Origin: Tetradesmus obliquus
Lineage: Eukaryota; Chlorophyta; Chlorophyceae; Sphaeropleales; Scenedesmaceae
Direction of reading: 5' to 3'
Length of the DNA: 64,000 nt
NCBI GenBank assembly: GCA_030272155.1
Contig: CP126199.1
Span: 744,001 to 808,000, forward strand
A program made the position numbers and the translations under genes. Below are positions 11,360-22,601 of this stretch, piece after piece. The notes under the pieces were generated by a model that saw nothing but the letters and a program-made list of their open reading frames with translations, ran no database searches and had not been told where the DNA came from. Position 1 is the stretch's first letter; every line of letters begins with the position of its first letter.

Positions 11360-14300
11360 ATGGGCGTCATGGGCAAAGATGCAGTGCAGGACGACTTCCC
11401 CTCGTTCGCCCTGCCAGTCGATACAGAGCACAAGGCCACTATTATGCGGCCTTGGTGAGTGCAAGCAGCGCCTTCAATGCTGCGAAAACAGCAGGACCCT
11501 TTGCTGGTGCCGCAGTGCCTTCGAAGAGTGTCGCCTGTTCATGCAGAGTTTTTGGCTTTAAACAAGCTGGTTCATCGATGTTGCTGTATCCCGTGCGTTG
11601 CAGGTACTTCGCTCGCCCTCATATGCCAGCGTTCCATCTGTCATGGCTGGCCTTCTTTGCCGGTGAGCACTCGGCAGACGACTGGAAAGACCTAGAAACG
11701 GTGCCGTTTCATAGCTGAAGCATGCAGCGAACCAATGCACTGTCAGTCAGGCAGGGATCAGCAGTCCCAGCATTGCATGCAGGCGTGCATCACATGGTGT
11801 CCATGTGGGCATGCACATGCTATGGCAACTGCACATGTGACAGCAACATGGAGCCTGCCTTCAACATATCAGTCACTTATTTGTGGTTAATCTCTCAAGC
11901 TTCCGTTTGCTGCTTGCTTCTGGCCCATGTCCTGCTGCTGCTCACAGCTTTCGTGAGCACCTTTGCGCCAGCAGCGCTGCTGCCAGTCATCCGCGACAAC
12001 ATCGACCTCACCAAGACAGACCTAGGGTGAGCAGCAGAAGCAGAAGCAACAACAGCAATGCACAGCATGCCAGCAGCGCCTCAGTAGCCCATGAGGCTGA
12101 CTGCAATGGCTGGGTGTATGTAACAGTGTACCCTGCTGCACTGGCAGTGATAACAGCTACAGCAGCGCTGCTCGCAGTGCTGCAGCCCTTTGCAGCACTG
12201 AGAGCTGTGCGGCACTGGATCAATGCAGTAGCCAGTTAGAACGCAGCACGGCCACCTCAGTGCTGCAATCTTTAAGCACAACATGTTCTCCTTGCATGCA
12301 TCCACATGCAATCCCTTTGCGAACACTGTTGGACACGCATACGTCCTGAACAACAACCAGCACCAGCGCTCACACTGCAACTGCTGCTGGTCTGCTGTGT
12401 GTATGCAGCAATGCTGGCATTGCCGCAGTTTGCGGAGCCATTGCTGCGCGTGTGGCCATGGGCAATTTCGTTGGTGAGCAGAAATGAGAAGCAACAGCAT
12501 GGCAGCTGGCGGCATGCTTGGCCTTGCTACCTGCATTGACACTGCAGCAGTCTCACCGGCCTTCTGTCGCATGCATCACTGTTGCGGTGGCATTTTGCTT
12601 CAACTCAATCAAACCTGCGCACATGGCTGCGCACACAACCAGACAAGCCCGTTTGCCCCTCTTCTCGCCAACTGCGGTTTGTTAAAACACAGCCGCTCCT
12701 GCTGCTTGCTCTGCCCTCCCTGCCTCCCTCCCCTCCCTGCTCCTCACCCCCTGCAGACACCTACGGCCCCCGCTTTGGCATCGGCCTCTGTATCGGCCTC
12801 ACCGCCCCGGCCGTGTACTGCATCGCGCTGTGCACCAATGCGGCCGGCTTCATCATCAGCCGGCTGTTCATCGGCTTTTCCCTGGCTACCTTTGTGGCCT
12901 GCCAGTTCTGGTGCACCTCCATGTTCAACACCAAGGTGGTTGGCACTGCCAATGCACTGGCCGCAGGCTGGGTGAGTATTTGGCTCTATATAATGCAGCT
13001 ATGAGATGTGTCGGTTGTGGCAGTTATGGCATTGTGCACCTGCATTTGCAAAGCCAAGGTGGTCGGCACGGCCAACGCACTGGCAACAGGCTGGGTGAGT
13101 GTCTGGGTCAACATTGCGCAGCAGCTTGCGAGTTGTGGCGGCTGTTGTTTGTGGTATCACCTCCATGTGTTAACACCAAGGTGGTGTACCGTGGGTACAG
13201 CCAACGCGCTGGCCGTAGGCTGGGTGAGTTGTTGGCTATTGGCTGATACTGCACCATTGTGGGAGGGTCTTGGCATTGTAGCGACTGTTTGGTGCACCTC
13301 CATGTTCAACACCAAGGTCGTGGGCACGGCCAATGCACTAGCCGCAGGCTGGGTGAGTTGTTGGCTCAACATTACGCAGAACCTTGCGAGCTGTGGTGGC
13401 TGTTATGTGTGGTGTCACCTCCATGTTCAACACCAAGGTGGTGAACACGGCCAACGCACTGGCCGCAGGCTGGGTGAGTTGGCTCAAATATGCCGTGCAC
13501 ATGCCTGGCACCTGACACTCTGGAGTCAGTGTTGTGGTGATTGAATGTTGCTCTGTACCTGGGTGGTGGGCACTCTCGACCCTCATCCCTAACATGCCAC
13601 ATGCATGTGGCATATGCCTGTTGTTCTGCTACCTCCCCATGCTGCAGGGCAACATTGGTGGCGGCTTCACGCACTTCCTCATGCCGCTGCTGCAAGCTAT
13701 CAGCTGCTTTCTCAAAAGCCTTATTCTTTGCTGCAAATCATCTTGCTCACTCTGCTGCACACTTCCTCTCTGCCATGCATTTCAAATGCAGGGCAACATG
13801 GGTGGCGGCTTCACGCACTTCCTCATGCCGCTGGTCTTTGACGGCATCAAGGCATCAAGCTCCCCCGCATTCCTGGCATGGCGCTGGGCCTTCTTCGTGC
13901 CAGCCTCCTTCCAGGTGTGTAAGCCTTCGGCTGTTCGGCGCTGTGGCCATCTTTGAATGACCTGATGGTGCTTTCGTCCGCATCTGCACTGATGAGTGCT
14001 AGGTTGTACTGCGCCTGCTGGCACATGCTTCATGGAGCTAGACAGTGTTGCGCAGTCAACAGCCCGTTGATAAGACCCAAAACCACACGTGCACGCCTTC
14101 CTGGCATGGCGCTGGGCCTTCTTCGTTCCAGCCTCCTTCCAGGTGTGAGCTCCGGTCCCAGCTGTTTCCAGGAATACTCATTGTTTCAAAGTTGAATTTT
14201 TTTTAGTTAGGAAATGATTTGATAAATTGGGCTTGTGCAGTAGGGGTCTACTGCCTGTTACCAAGCATGTCGCTTCACTGTAACACCTGAAGCTTGTAGC

Positions 14301-14911
14301 TTCCCCGCCAGATGGCGCAAGTCCATCTGCACTACCAACTGCTGAACATCTGCAGCCAGCTGATGCTGACGACACCAAGAATACCTTTCTTACACGCCTG
14401 TCTGGCCGGCTTGCAGGTGCTGCTCACCATCTGCATCATGGCCATCACGCAAGACATGCAGCCTTGCATTTATTTCCTAAACAGGCCTTCCTGGCTTTCT
14501 GCTGCCTTGCAGGTGCTGCTCACCATCTGCACCATGGCCTTCACTCAAGACATGCCAGATGGCAACTACGCGGCGCTGAAGAAGAGCAGTGCCATGCGCA
14601 AGAGCAGCGCCTGGGGCACATGGAAGGCGGCCATCACCAACTACCGCACATGGGTGATGACCCTCACCTACGGCTACTGCTTCGGTGAGTGGCGCTGGGC
14701 TTGCTGTTGGGTTCAATCAGTGCTGCTGCTGCTGCTGCATGTGACTCAGCATGTAGTAAGCTGGAGGTGGCTGCATTTGCGGCGGCTTGCCAAGCAGGGA
14801 GGTCACCCGGTCTAATGCTGCTCTTGAACAAGTAGCCGCTACTGAGTGCCAAGTGCTGCTTGGTGTTATCTGTCGCGTCGTTCTGCGGCAGCTGCCTGAC
14901 ACCCTAACCTG

Positions 14912-14946
<35 letters not shown>

Positions 14947-16427
14947 TGTGGAGCTTACCGTGGACAACGTGCTGCCGCAGTACATGTATGACAACTTCCA
15001 CCTTGACCTGCACATTGCAGGGCTGCTGGCAGCCATCTTCGGTGAGTGCGGCAGCTTTGATTCTAACAAGCTGCTCACATTGCAATGCAGTGCAATGCTG
15101 CAGCTACAGCTACAGTTAGTGTCGCTGCAGGTTGAGCCTGCACATCGCAGGCTGCTGGCAGCCATCCTCGTAAGGCGCGGACACAATGATGGCTGCTGAT
15201 CGCGCTGACATATGTAGCAGGCAACAACTGGCGTGGTCAACATTTTGGAATCCTTCCCTGTGCGTGCCAGCTGCTTACAACTTCCACTGTACTGCTAGTG
15301 CGGGGCTGTGTTGTTCGGACAGCAGCCTGCTGGCTGCACAACAGTGCAGATCTAGATCTGCAGCACCAATCTTGGATGTTTGATCATCTGCTCAAACTAC
15401 GAACACCTCCTAATCAAGCTGCGCTGCTCGCTGCACACTGCACACTTCCACTCCCTGCCTGCAGGCATGATGAACCTGTTCTCCCGCCCCTCCGGCGGCT
15501 ACATCTCAGACCTGGTGGCCCGCAAGTGGGGCATGCGGGGCAGGCTGTGGGCGATGTGGATCATCCAATCACTGGGCGGCCTCTTCTGCCTGCTGCTGGG
15601 CCTTACCTCCGGAAGCCTCGGAGCCACAATGGCCATCCTTGTCATTTTCTCGATCTTCTGCCAGCAGAGCTGCGGATTGTCCTTCGGAATCGTGCCCTTC
15701 ATCAGCAAGCGATCGACCGGACTCGTGTCCGGATTCGTCGGATCCGGCGGAAACGTCGGCGGGGCCGTCACGCAGGCGCTGTTCTTCACGTATCTGCCGA
15801 TCTCGACGGCCCAAGGGTTTTTGTGGATGGGCGTTATGACGATGGGGATTACACTGCTGTACCTCACAATGTACTTCCCAATGTGGGGAGGCTGCTTTGC
15901 TGCTGCCAAGGAGGGAGTGAGCGAGGAGGATTACTACCTCGCGGAGTGGACGCCAGAGGAGCGGGCAGAGGTGGGTGGCTGGTGAAAAGTAACATGTTAT
16001 ATGTGTTGCATGTTGACCAGGGTGATGGTCTGACTCAGCAATGTTGGGAAGCTGCTTGCTTGGGATATGACAGCCTTTTGAGCACAACACGCAGCGGTGC
16101 GATTGTTTGCAGTGCAGCAGCTATGTGCAGCTTTGTGTTCAGATCAGTGCGCTGCAACAAGCCTTGCGTGCACAGCGCTGCCGCAGAAGCTACTGTTACT
16201 GCACATGCATGAAGCAATGGCATCAATGCTGACATCATGCTGCTGCCGCTGCCGCCTGCCAATGTAATGTCATTTCCATGCTGCAGGGCCTGCACTCTGC
16301 CAGCATCAAGTTTGCCTACGAGTCCCGCAGCCAGCGGGGCTGGGTGAAGCAGGCCGCCCTCAATGAGTCAAAGGAGGCAGCAGCAGCAGGCGCTATCAAT
16401 GATAGCGTCAAGTCCATCAACGTGTAA
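11360..16427 (+). CDS. NRT2: high-affinity nitrate transporter, NRT2/NNP family (MFS)
   Basis: Proton-coupled nitrate (or nitrite) uptake at the plasma membrane. Ten exons: 11360-11454, 11604-11662, 11948-12026, 12409-12473, 12757-12971, 13792-13914, 14513-14684, 14946-15041, 15465-15970 and 16287-16427. Total 516 aa, all phases consistent. The N-terminus carries [12 protein letters not shown], typical of NRT2. MFS motif DTYGPR is at about 100-105. The two family nitrate signatures are [13 protein letters not shown] (about 172-184) and [12 protein letters not shown] (about 394-405). RPSGGYISD (309-317) is also characteristic. The C-terminus is short and hydrophilic. The start has the context CCACCATGG. 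A TGTAA poly(A) signal lies at 16549-16553. Algal NRT2 proteins often need a NAR2-type partner; none is encoded here. Nitrite versus nitrate preference cannot be read from the sequence. Confidence 0.95.
12900..13480 (+). repeat. NRT2 exon 5 end plus donor and four tandem echoes
   Basis: The exon 5 tail ([16 protein letters not shown] plus GTGAGT, ending 12971) recurs at about 13044-13098, 13168-13216, 13288-13356 and 13414-13474. The echoes keep the exon tail and donor GGTGAGT almost intact but lie past the donor used, so they sit inside intron 5. Several still read in frame over 15-25 codons, so alternative donors or extra mini-exons cannot be excluded. Confidence 0.85.
13640..15175 (+). repeat. 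further junction echoes in NRT2 introns 5-8
   Basis: Four single echoes were found. The exon 6 head with its acceptor recurs at about 13645-13692. The exon 6 tail with its donor recurs at about 14098-14146. The exon 7 head with its acceptor recurs at about 14410-14457. The exon 8 tail with its donor recurs at about 15131-15172. Each lies in the intron adjacent to the exon it copies and on the side of the copied edge. Confidence 0.8.
14915..14945 (+). repeat. CTG tract serving as pyrimidine-rich tract before NRT2 exon 8
   Basis: Eight to nine CTG units run directly into the CCAG acceptor at 14945. The same arrangement (sense-strand CTG run followed by CAG acceptor) precedes CDC45 exon 10 at 57745-57765 and amylase exon 4. 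Confidence 0.7.
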
Positions 16428-16548
16428 CACCAGCAGCGCCAGGATGGGCTGCGCTGCATGTGTTCGATTTGAAGTAGGCTTTCCGCAAGCTGGGTGATTG
16501 CCCAGGTTGAAGATTGAAGATTTGCATGGTTGTGTGCTTGCAGGACTC

Positions 16549-16553
16549 TGTAA
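16549..16553 (+). terminator. TGTAA poly(A) signal of NRT2
   Basis: TGTAA, the usual chlorophyte polyadenylation signal, occurs 122 nt past the NRT2 stop codon. Confidence 0.5.
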
Positions 16554-18419
16554 CACTTGCACTCTGTGTGTATACGTACCACACTCTCTGATGCGTGCTG
16601 CGCTGCCGAGTGCAGCAGCTGCGGGTCATTTTCAGCGGAGGCTGATCTCCCTGCCAAGTGTGCCGGCGCTTGGCCTTGCTACTAACCTTTGCCTGCTACT
16701 TTTCTTTGCCTGCTACTTTGCTGGGCTGCCAAAGTGGGCAGCTTGAGGCATATCATATGGTGTGTCTGGTGTTATCGTAACATTGCTGCTGCTACTTATG
16801 CTACACGCCTGCCTTTTGGGGGAAGGGTAAGGCTGTTTGCCTGCCACACCTGCAGTTCAGCGGTGTGGAGGAGCCATGGGTCTTTACCACAGCCCATGGT
16901 GTTGCGTATTGCTCTATCGTGCGACTCCAGTTTGGCTTGTGCTGTGGCACTGCAGCTGATGTCAGGCAGGGAGGCCGGCAATCTGCTTATACTGCACGGG
17001 TGCATCTTCAGCTGTGGTCTGAGGCAGCTGACAGCTTCGTGCGGTGCTGCATGGGCAGTTTCTGCTGATGGGTAATGGATGCACAGTTGCTGATCAGCTG
17101 TCCTGTGCAATAATCTCTGAGTGTGTGTTGTCCAGGTTTGTGAGTGTGCATGCAACATGCTGCAATACATATGTGACGGGGCAGCTTACTGTGGCTTGAT
17201 CCCTCCTCGCAGCTGTTGGCTTGCAGGCAAACTGCACATTGCTAGATTGCTTGCACAGCATACAGCTGCCATGCAGTGCCATTCAGCATGGCTTGTGTGC
17301 AATGCATTGCGCAGAGGTATGCTGATGCATACTCTGCAGATGTTGAGCGGCAAAGGATTGCAGCCGCACTCAAAATCATAATTGTATGCGCATGTATACT
17401 ACAGCTGTCGTGTGCTGCACCACCATCCTGCAGCTCAGGCAACACATGGGTCGGGTTTCGAGTCTGTGCATCTGGGTGGAATGTCTGCTGCACATGTCAT
17501 GCATCTGCTAAGCGAGGTGATGCGTCCGAACAGGTTCATCAAGATGGTGATCTGTGTTGGGTTGCCACTCCACTGCAAAGACAGTTGTTACCTCTGTTAC
17601 CCGCTCACCTGGTATTGGTTGCCAGTAGAGCACTGCAGCTGTTCTGCTTTTTTACAAAGGCAATTGCCTGGAGTGAATACGTCTGGTGTGTAACATTCTG
17701 TTTGCAGCAGTCATTGTCCAAATCCTCCTGCTTCTCATGTCCATGTATCCATCGTTGCAACTCAGCCTTGGCAATCGTGCACCACGTGGCAGTTGAGTGG
17801 TAAGCTGCCTGAAGCCTGTCACAGCTGAGCCACTAGCCATCATGGCCATGATATCATCGATGGCCGTAGAACGCCTGCAATCATGATTACAGCAAAAAGC
17901 AACGACGCAGTTTTCTAGCCACGACGTGATCAGCTCCATATGCTTTCAGGCTGTGAGATGGCCTGTATCGCTCGTGCCGTGGGCTTTTTGAAATGCCCAC
18001 TGTGCAGGGTGCACGCATGTGCTGTACTGCAACCCAACAGGCAGTACATTACTCTCACACGCTGCCACTGCCCCGCAGGATCACTGTTTGCAGCATTGTG
18101 ATGAAGGCATCGCTACAATTCAATGCTCAGCGCATGGAACGACTGACAGTGCAAACGCGCATGGCAGGACGGCAGCACGACTGCCATCGCCCACACATGA
18201 GCTAGCATCATCACGACTCCTCTAATACCAAAACAATTTCATTCAAATTTCTTTCAAAATAAATATGCTGGCATGGGAGCTTCACGAGAGCAATGTTGCG
18301 CAGGCCGTGCAATGGCGCGCACTTCCACAAGTGCACTGAGCTCGCAGGCACCTCTGTGATGCGACATGCCAAAAGAACCGGCAAAGCACTTCATGTTTTA
18401 CTGATACTTGGTCTGACAG
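16554..18419 (+). other. intergenic stretch between NRT2 and the matrix-protein gene
   Basis: No supportable exon was found on either strand. The first exon and start codon of the downstream matrix-protein gene should lie here. A Met followed by a hydrophobic run at 18359 (MRHAKRTGKALHVLLILGL) would make a signal peptide, but its frame does not join the next exon without an intron that I cannot place. Confidence 0.35.
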
Positions 18420-18840
18420 GCACGTTCACGGATAAGTTCTCGGGTTGTGAACGTGCAGGTCAGGGGCGATGCTCACCCAGCTGCTGCTGCTGCAGGCCTG
18501 CTGTGTGTCCCAGCGTCGGCCCAGACAAGCTCACTATGGAACATACAAACAGCATTTCTGCGTTACAGCAACGAAAACAGCAGCGGGCAGGATGCTACAC
18601 CTGCAGTGGAAGCGGCAGCAGCACCAGCAGCGGCAGCAGCGCCATCCGACATCCAGAGGTTTCTCTCCACCTGTGGCAGACGGGCGACTGATGGGCTCAC
18701 TCAAGTAACAACAGCATGCCAGCACAGCAACAGCAGCAGCCTCACCTGCCAGCAGCTGGCAGCACAAAACCTCATCACCAGCTCAAGCCGAGCCTTCACA
18801 CCTCCTTCATTGACAGGAAATTTCAGCTTCCCTGTTGGCT

Positions 18841-18876
<36 letters not shown>

Positions 18877-21800
18877 AGGTGGTGCTTTCACTGAAACAGG
18901 GAGATGACCTGCTGTTTGAGTCACCCAGCATTCCTGTGCTGGCAGTTATAGCCAGGGAGGGAGCCTCATCCAGAACATTCCTGCTGGGCAGTGGTGTGTC
19001 CAAGGTGCGTGGCGGCACTGAGTTGAACCACTTCAGCAAGGCGGTAAAGTAGTGCGAGCTTGAAAGCTCTTCGCCTTACAGAGCAGTGCAGGCTGGCTCA
19101 GATCAGCCAGGGCTGGCTTGTCCTGCCAAACACCAGCGCAAGCATGCAGCAGCAATAGCAGCGGCAGCAACAGCAGTAGCAGAAACCGCAGCAGCATCCA
19201 CAGCAGCAGGAGTAGCAGCAGGGGTGCAGCAGGCATAAACAGCAGCCATTCCTCCGGCCAGCACGGGTTCACTGCATGTCATACACAAAGCACAAGCAGC
19301 AGTGCGCCTGCATGCACTGCCTCATGGATTAGCATGACAAGCAGACAGCACAAACAGCATACCCCATGATAACTTGCACACTCGTTTGAGGGCTTTATTT
19401 GGGCTGCCCTGACTGTGAGCCCGCGCACACACACGAAAACATAGGATATGCATTCCTTGACTAAGCAGTATGTATATAGCTCCTGCAATGCAGGGTGAAG
19501 TTGCTGTGGGCTGGGCACCCAGGTGAAGCTGTGCAGCCTCACACGCAGCACATGCTTGTACACCAAATCAAGCATACTATGATGGCTACAAAGTTTGCAG
19601 TGCTCCACTATGTCTTGCATAGTGAAGAACTGCAACCTTTGTAGTACTCATATCATGTTGGATTTGGTGTGCAAGCATGTACTGTGTGTGAGGCAGCACA
19701 GCTCCATCAGGGTGGCCCGCCCCACGTGGGCTGTGCACAGCAACCTTGCATTGTTTCCTCCCCCTACCAGCCTCTCGTTGGCTCCAGACTGGGGTTCCCA
19801 CTCCTCTTTGATTGGAGCATGTAATGTAATGTAATGTAATGTAATGTAATGCATTGCACAAAATGTGTGCATCATGCCCCCGCACTGCAGGGCAAGGTGG
19901 CTGTGGGCCGTGCCAGCCAGGTTCAGCTGCATGGCTGCTGAGCCGCATCTGCCTGCCCCTGCTGCTGCATGCTTTGGATACTCAAGTTACAGAGCATGCG
20001 TACTTTGAAGGGCAGTATGTGTATTGTATGCCGCATGCAGGGCAAGGAGGATGTGGGCCGGGCCAGCCAGGTTCAGCTGTGCATGGCGGCTGAGACGCCT
20101 AACCAGCCACGCAGGTTCACACAGTGCGTCTGCTACACATAAGATTCAAACGTGTCTGCTGCCCCTGCACTGCAGGGCAAGCTGGCTGTGGGCCGTGCCA
20201 GCCAGGTGCAGCTGTGCATGGCGGCTGAGACGCCTAACCAGTCACGCATGCGCAGTTTCACACAGTGTGTCTGCTACACATAAGATTCAAACATGTGTGC
20301 TGCCCCTGCACTGCAGGGCAAGCTGGCTGTGGGCCATGCCAGCCAGGTGCAGCTGTGCATGGCGGCTGAGACGCACCTGCCTGCACCTGCTGCTGCATGC
20401 TTTTCAAGACCAACAAAGCACATGAGCAGCAGACTCCATGCAGCAGCCTGCAAGCAAACAACACACCCTGCAGGTACATGCAAGCCCACCCAGCAGCTGG
20501 ATGTGCAGCCCGCACACAAAATGAACAAAGTGTATCGTGCACTTGTTACTGAGAGGCAGCATGTGGATTTTTATTCTGCACCGCAGGGCAAGCTGGCTGT
20601 GGGCCGTGCCAGCCAGGTGCAGCTGTGCATGGCGGCTGAGCCACACCTGCCTGCACCTGCTGCCGCATGCATTTCATGCGTATGCGCTGTGTGTATCGTG
20701 TTCCGCATGCAGGGCAAGGTGGCTGTGGGCCGTGCCAGCCAAATTGAGTTTTGCATGGCTGCTGAGCCGCCCAGCCCGCTGCAGCTGAGCCAGAGCGCGG
20801 CATACAGCATCGGCATCACTGCCGGCAACGCCACCTGGGCACTGCAGTCGAGCGTGGCAGCGCCTGCTGCTGCTGCTGCTGCTGCTGGTGGTGGTGGTGC
20901 GGCTGGTGGTGGGGAGGTGCACATGTTCATGGGAGATACCATGGTGAGTGCAAGGGAGCCTTGCAGCAGCCGCAGCAAGCATACACAGAAGCCACATGCC
21001 TGCCAAGCAGTTGCAGAGTTGGTGAGTTGCTGCTGCTGCCACCTGATTCGCATTGTAACAGCAGCTGACAAACAGCAGGCAGTGCAGCACACAACAGGTG
21101 ACAAACGCAAGCTGACATGCACAGTACACCACACTTTGTCTTGAAACGCAGCAATTGCTGCTGCTGCTGCTGCCGTGTCACCAGGATGCTGCCTGGACGC
21201 TGTCAGCCACCAAGAGCGGCAGCGACACCGCATACCACGGGCTGGCAGCTGGGCAGCTGCTGCTCACCAACAGCCACCCCGCGCCCCTTGCTGTGTACAG
21301 CATCGCGGTTGGCGTGCTGACAGGGCCAGTGGCAGAAGTGGCATGTGGCAGGCCACCTCCCTTTCAGGTGAGAAACAAAAAAACAAGATCACATATTGCG
21401 ACTCCCAATGGCATGTCGTTTGGTGTGTGCTTCTTGCTGGCAGCTGATGCATTATCGAGATGTGCCGTTGTGTTGTGTGGATGGCAGCGGCACAGCTACC
21501 ATGGCATGGTGGCGGAGTCAGGGGCAGCTGCTGCTCACCAACAGCCACTCCGCGCCCCTTTGCAGTGTACAGCATTGCGGTTGGCGTGGTGGCAGGGCCA
21601 GTTGCAGAAGTGGCATGCGGCAGGCCACCTCCCTTTCAGGTGAGATGCTGTCAAACAAGATCATGTTTGTGGCTTTGAACGTACATATATATGTTTGGTG
21701 TGTGCTTCTTGCTGACAGCTGGCACATTACTTAGATACGCAGTTGTTGTGTGGATGGCAGCAACGAAGTTGCCATGGCATGGTGGCGGGGTCAGGGGCAG

Positions 21801-22526
21801 CTGCTGCTCACCAACAGCCACTCAGCGCCCCTTGCAGTGTACAGCATTGCGGTTGGCGTGGTGGCAGGACCGGTCGCAGAAGTGGCATGTGGCAGGCCAC
21901 CTCCCTTTCAGGTGAGATGCACTCCTCTCCCCGTACAATGTTCTTCATGCTGACAGCTAACGCATTGATTACATATGCCAACTCCACCTTTCATCCACTG
22001 GCAACCCAACAGCAGCAACGGACACAAAGCTTGGTGCTTACACCCCGCTGAGCCCCTGTCCACTGCGTGCCTGCTGCGCTGCCTGCAGATCCCTCCCTGT
22101 GCCAGTGTGGCCTGCAGCTGGCGTGGCTTCTTCCCGCAGCCGCCAAGCAGCGGCCTGCTCACTGCCAGCGCATCAGTGGCCTACCAGCTGGATGGTGCGG
22201 ATACAGTCAGCTCAGCTGCAAGCACAGCTGTCTTCCAGGTATGTACTGCTGCGCAGCGCATGGAGCCTTGAACATGCAGTGCGTGGTTGTAGCGTCAAGG
22301 AGAAGCTCCCTACCCAACAACAGCAGCACCGCGCTTTGCCCAGTGTTGACAACCAACATTGTTGTTTCTGCTGCTGTCGCTGCTGGTGTTGCTGTCTCAG
22401 GTTGACAAGGCGCCAGCAGGCCATGTCGTGAGCAGCCAGAACAGTGACGCGCCTCAGGTGCCTGATGGGCAGGCGCTTGTGACAGATTCGTTGCTACCTG
22501 GGCAGGCACTGCGCTACGCAGGCAAG

Positions 22527-22601
<75 letters not shown>

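Noticed and set aside
12900-13480. Regularly spaced direct repeats that could suggest a CRISPR or minisatellite array
   Set aside because: The repeats are copies of the adjacent NRT2 exon tail and donor; the spacers are related intron sequence and the repeats diverge with distance. CRISPR is not expected in a nuclear algal genome.
4869-16427. A nitrogen- or carbon-assimilation gene cluster based on the amylase-NRT2 pair
   Set aside because: Only two genes, unrelated pathways, and no nitrate reductase, nitrite reductase or NAR2 nearby. Head-to-head placement alone is weak evidence.
19507-19722. A DNA transposon with terminal inverted repeats
   Set aside because: The arms nearly meet, with only about 5 nt between them, leaving no interior. 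I also see no clear target-site duplication at the ends. A hairpin or inverted duplication is more likely, though a small foldback element is not excluded.
20293-21144. Treating the 283-codon open frame as the real exon start of the matrix-protein gene
   Set aside because: It passes through several echo acceptors and ordinary intron sequence. The exon from 20713 joins the previous exon in phase and carries the conserved-looking sequence.
21480-21915. Extra exons in the matrix-protein gene
   Set aside because: These two segments resemble exon 21185-21367, but indels shift the frame within them and they lack a matching acceptor in phase. Treated as decayed copies.
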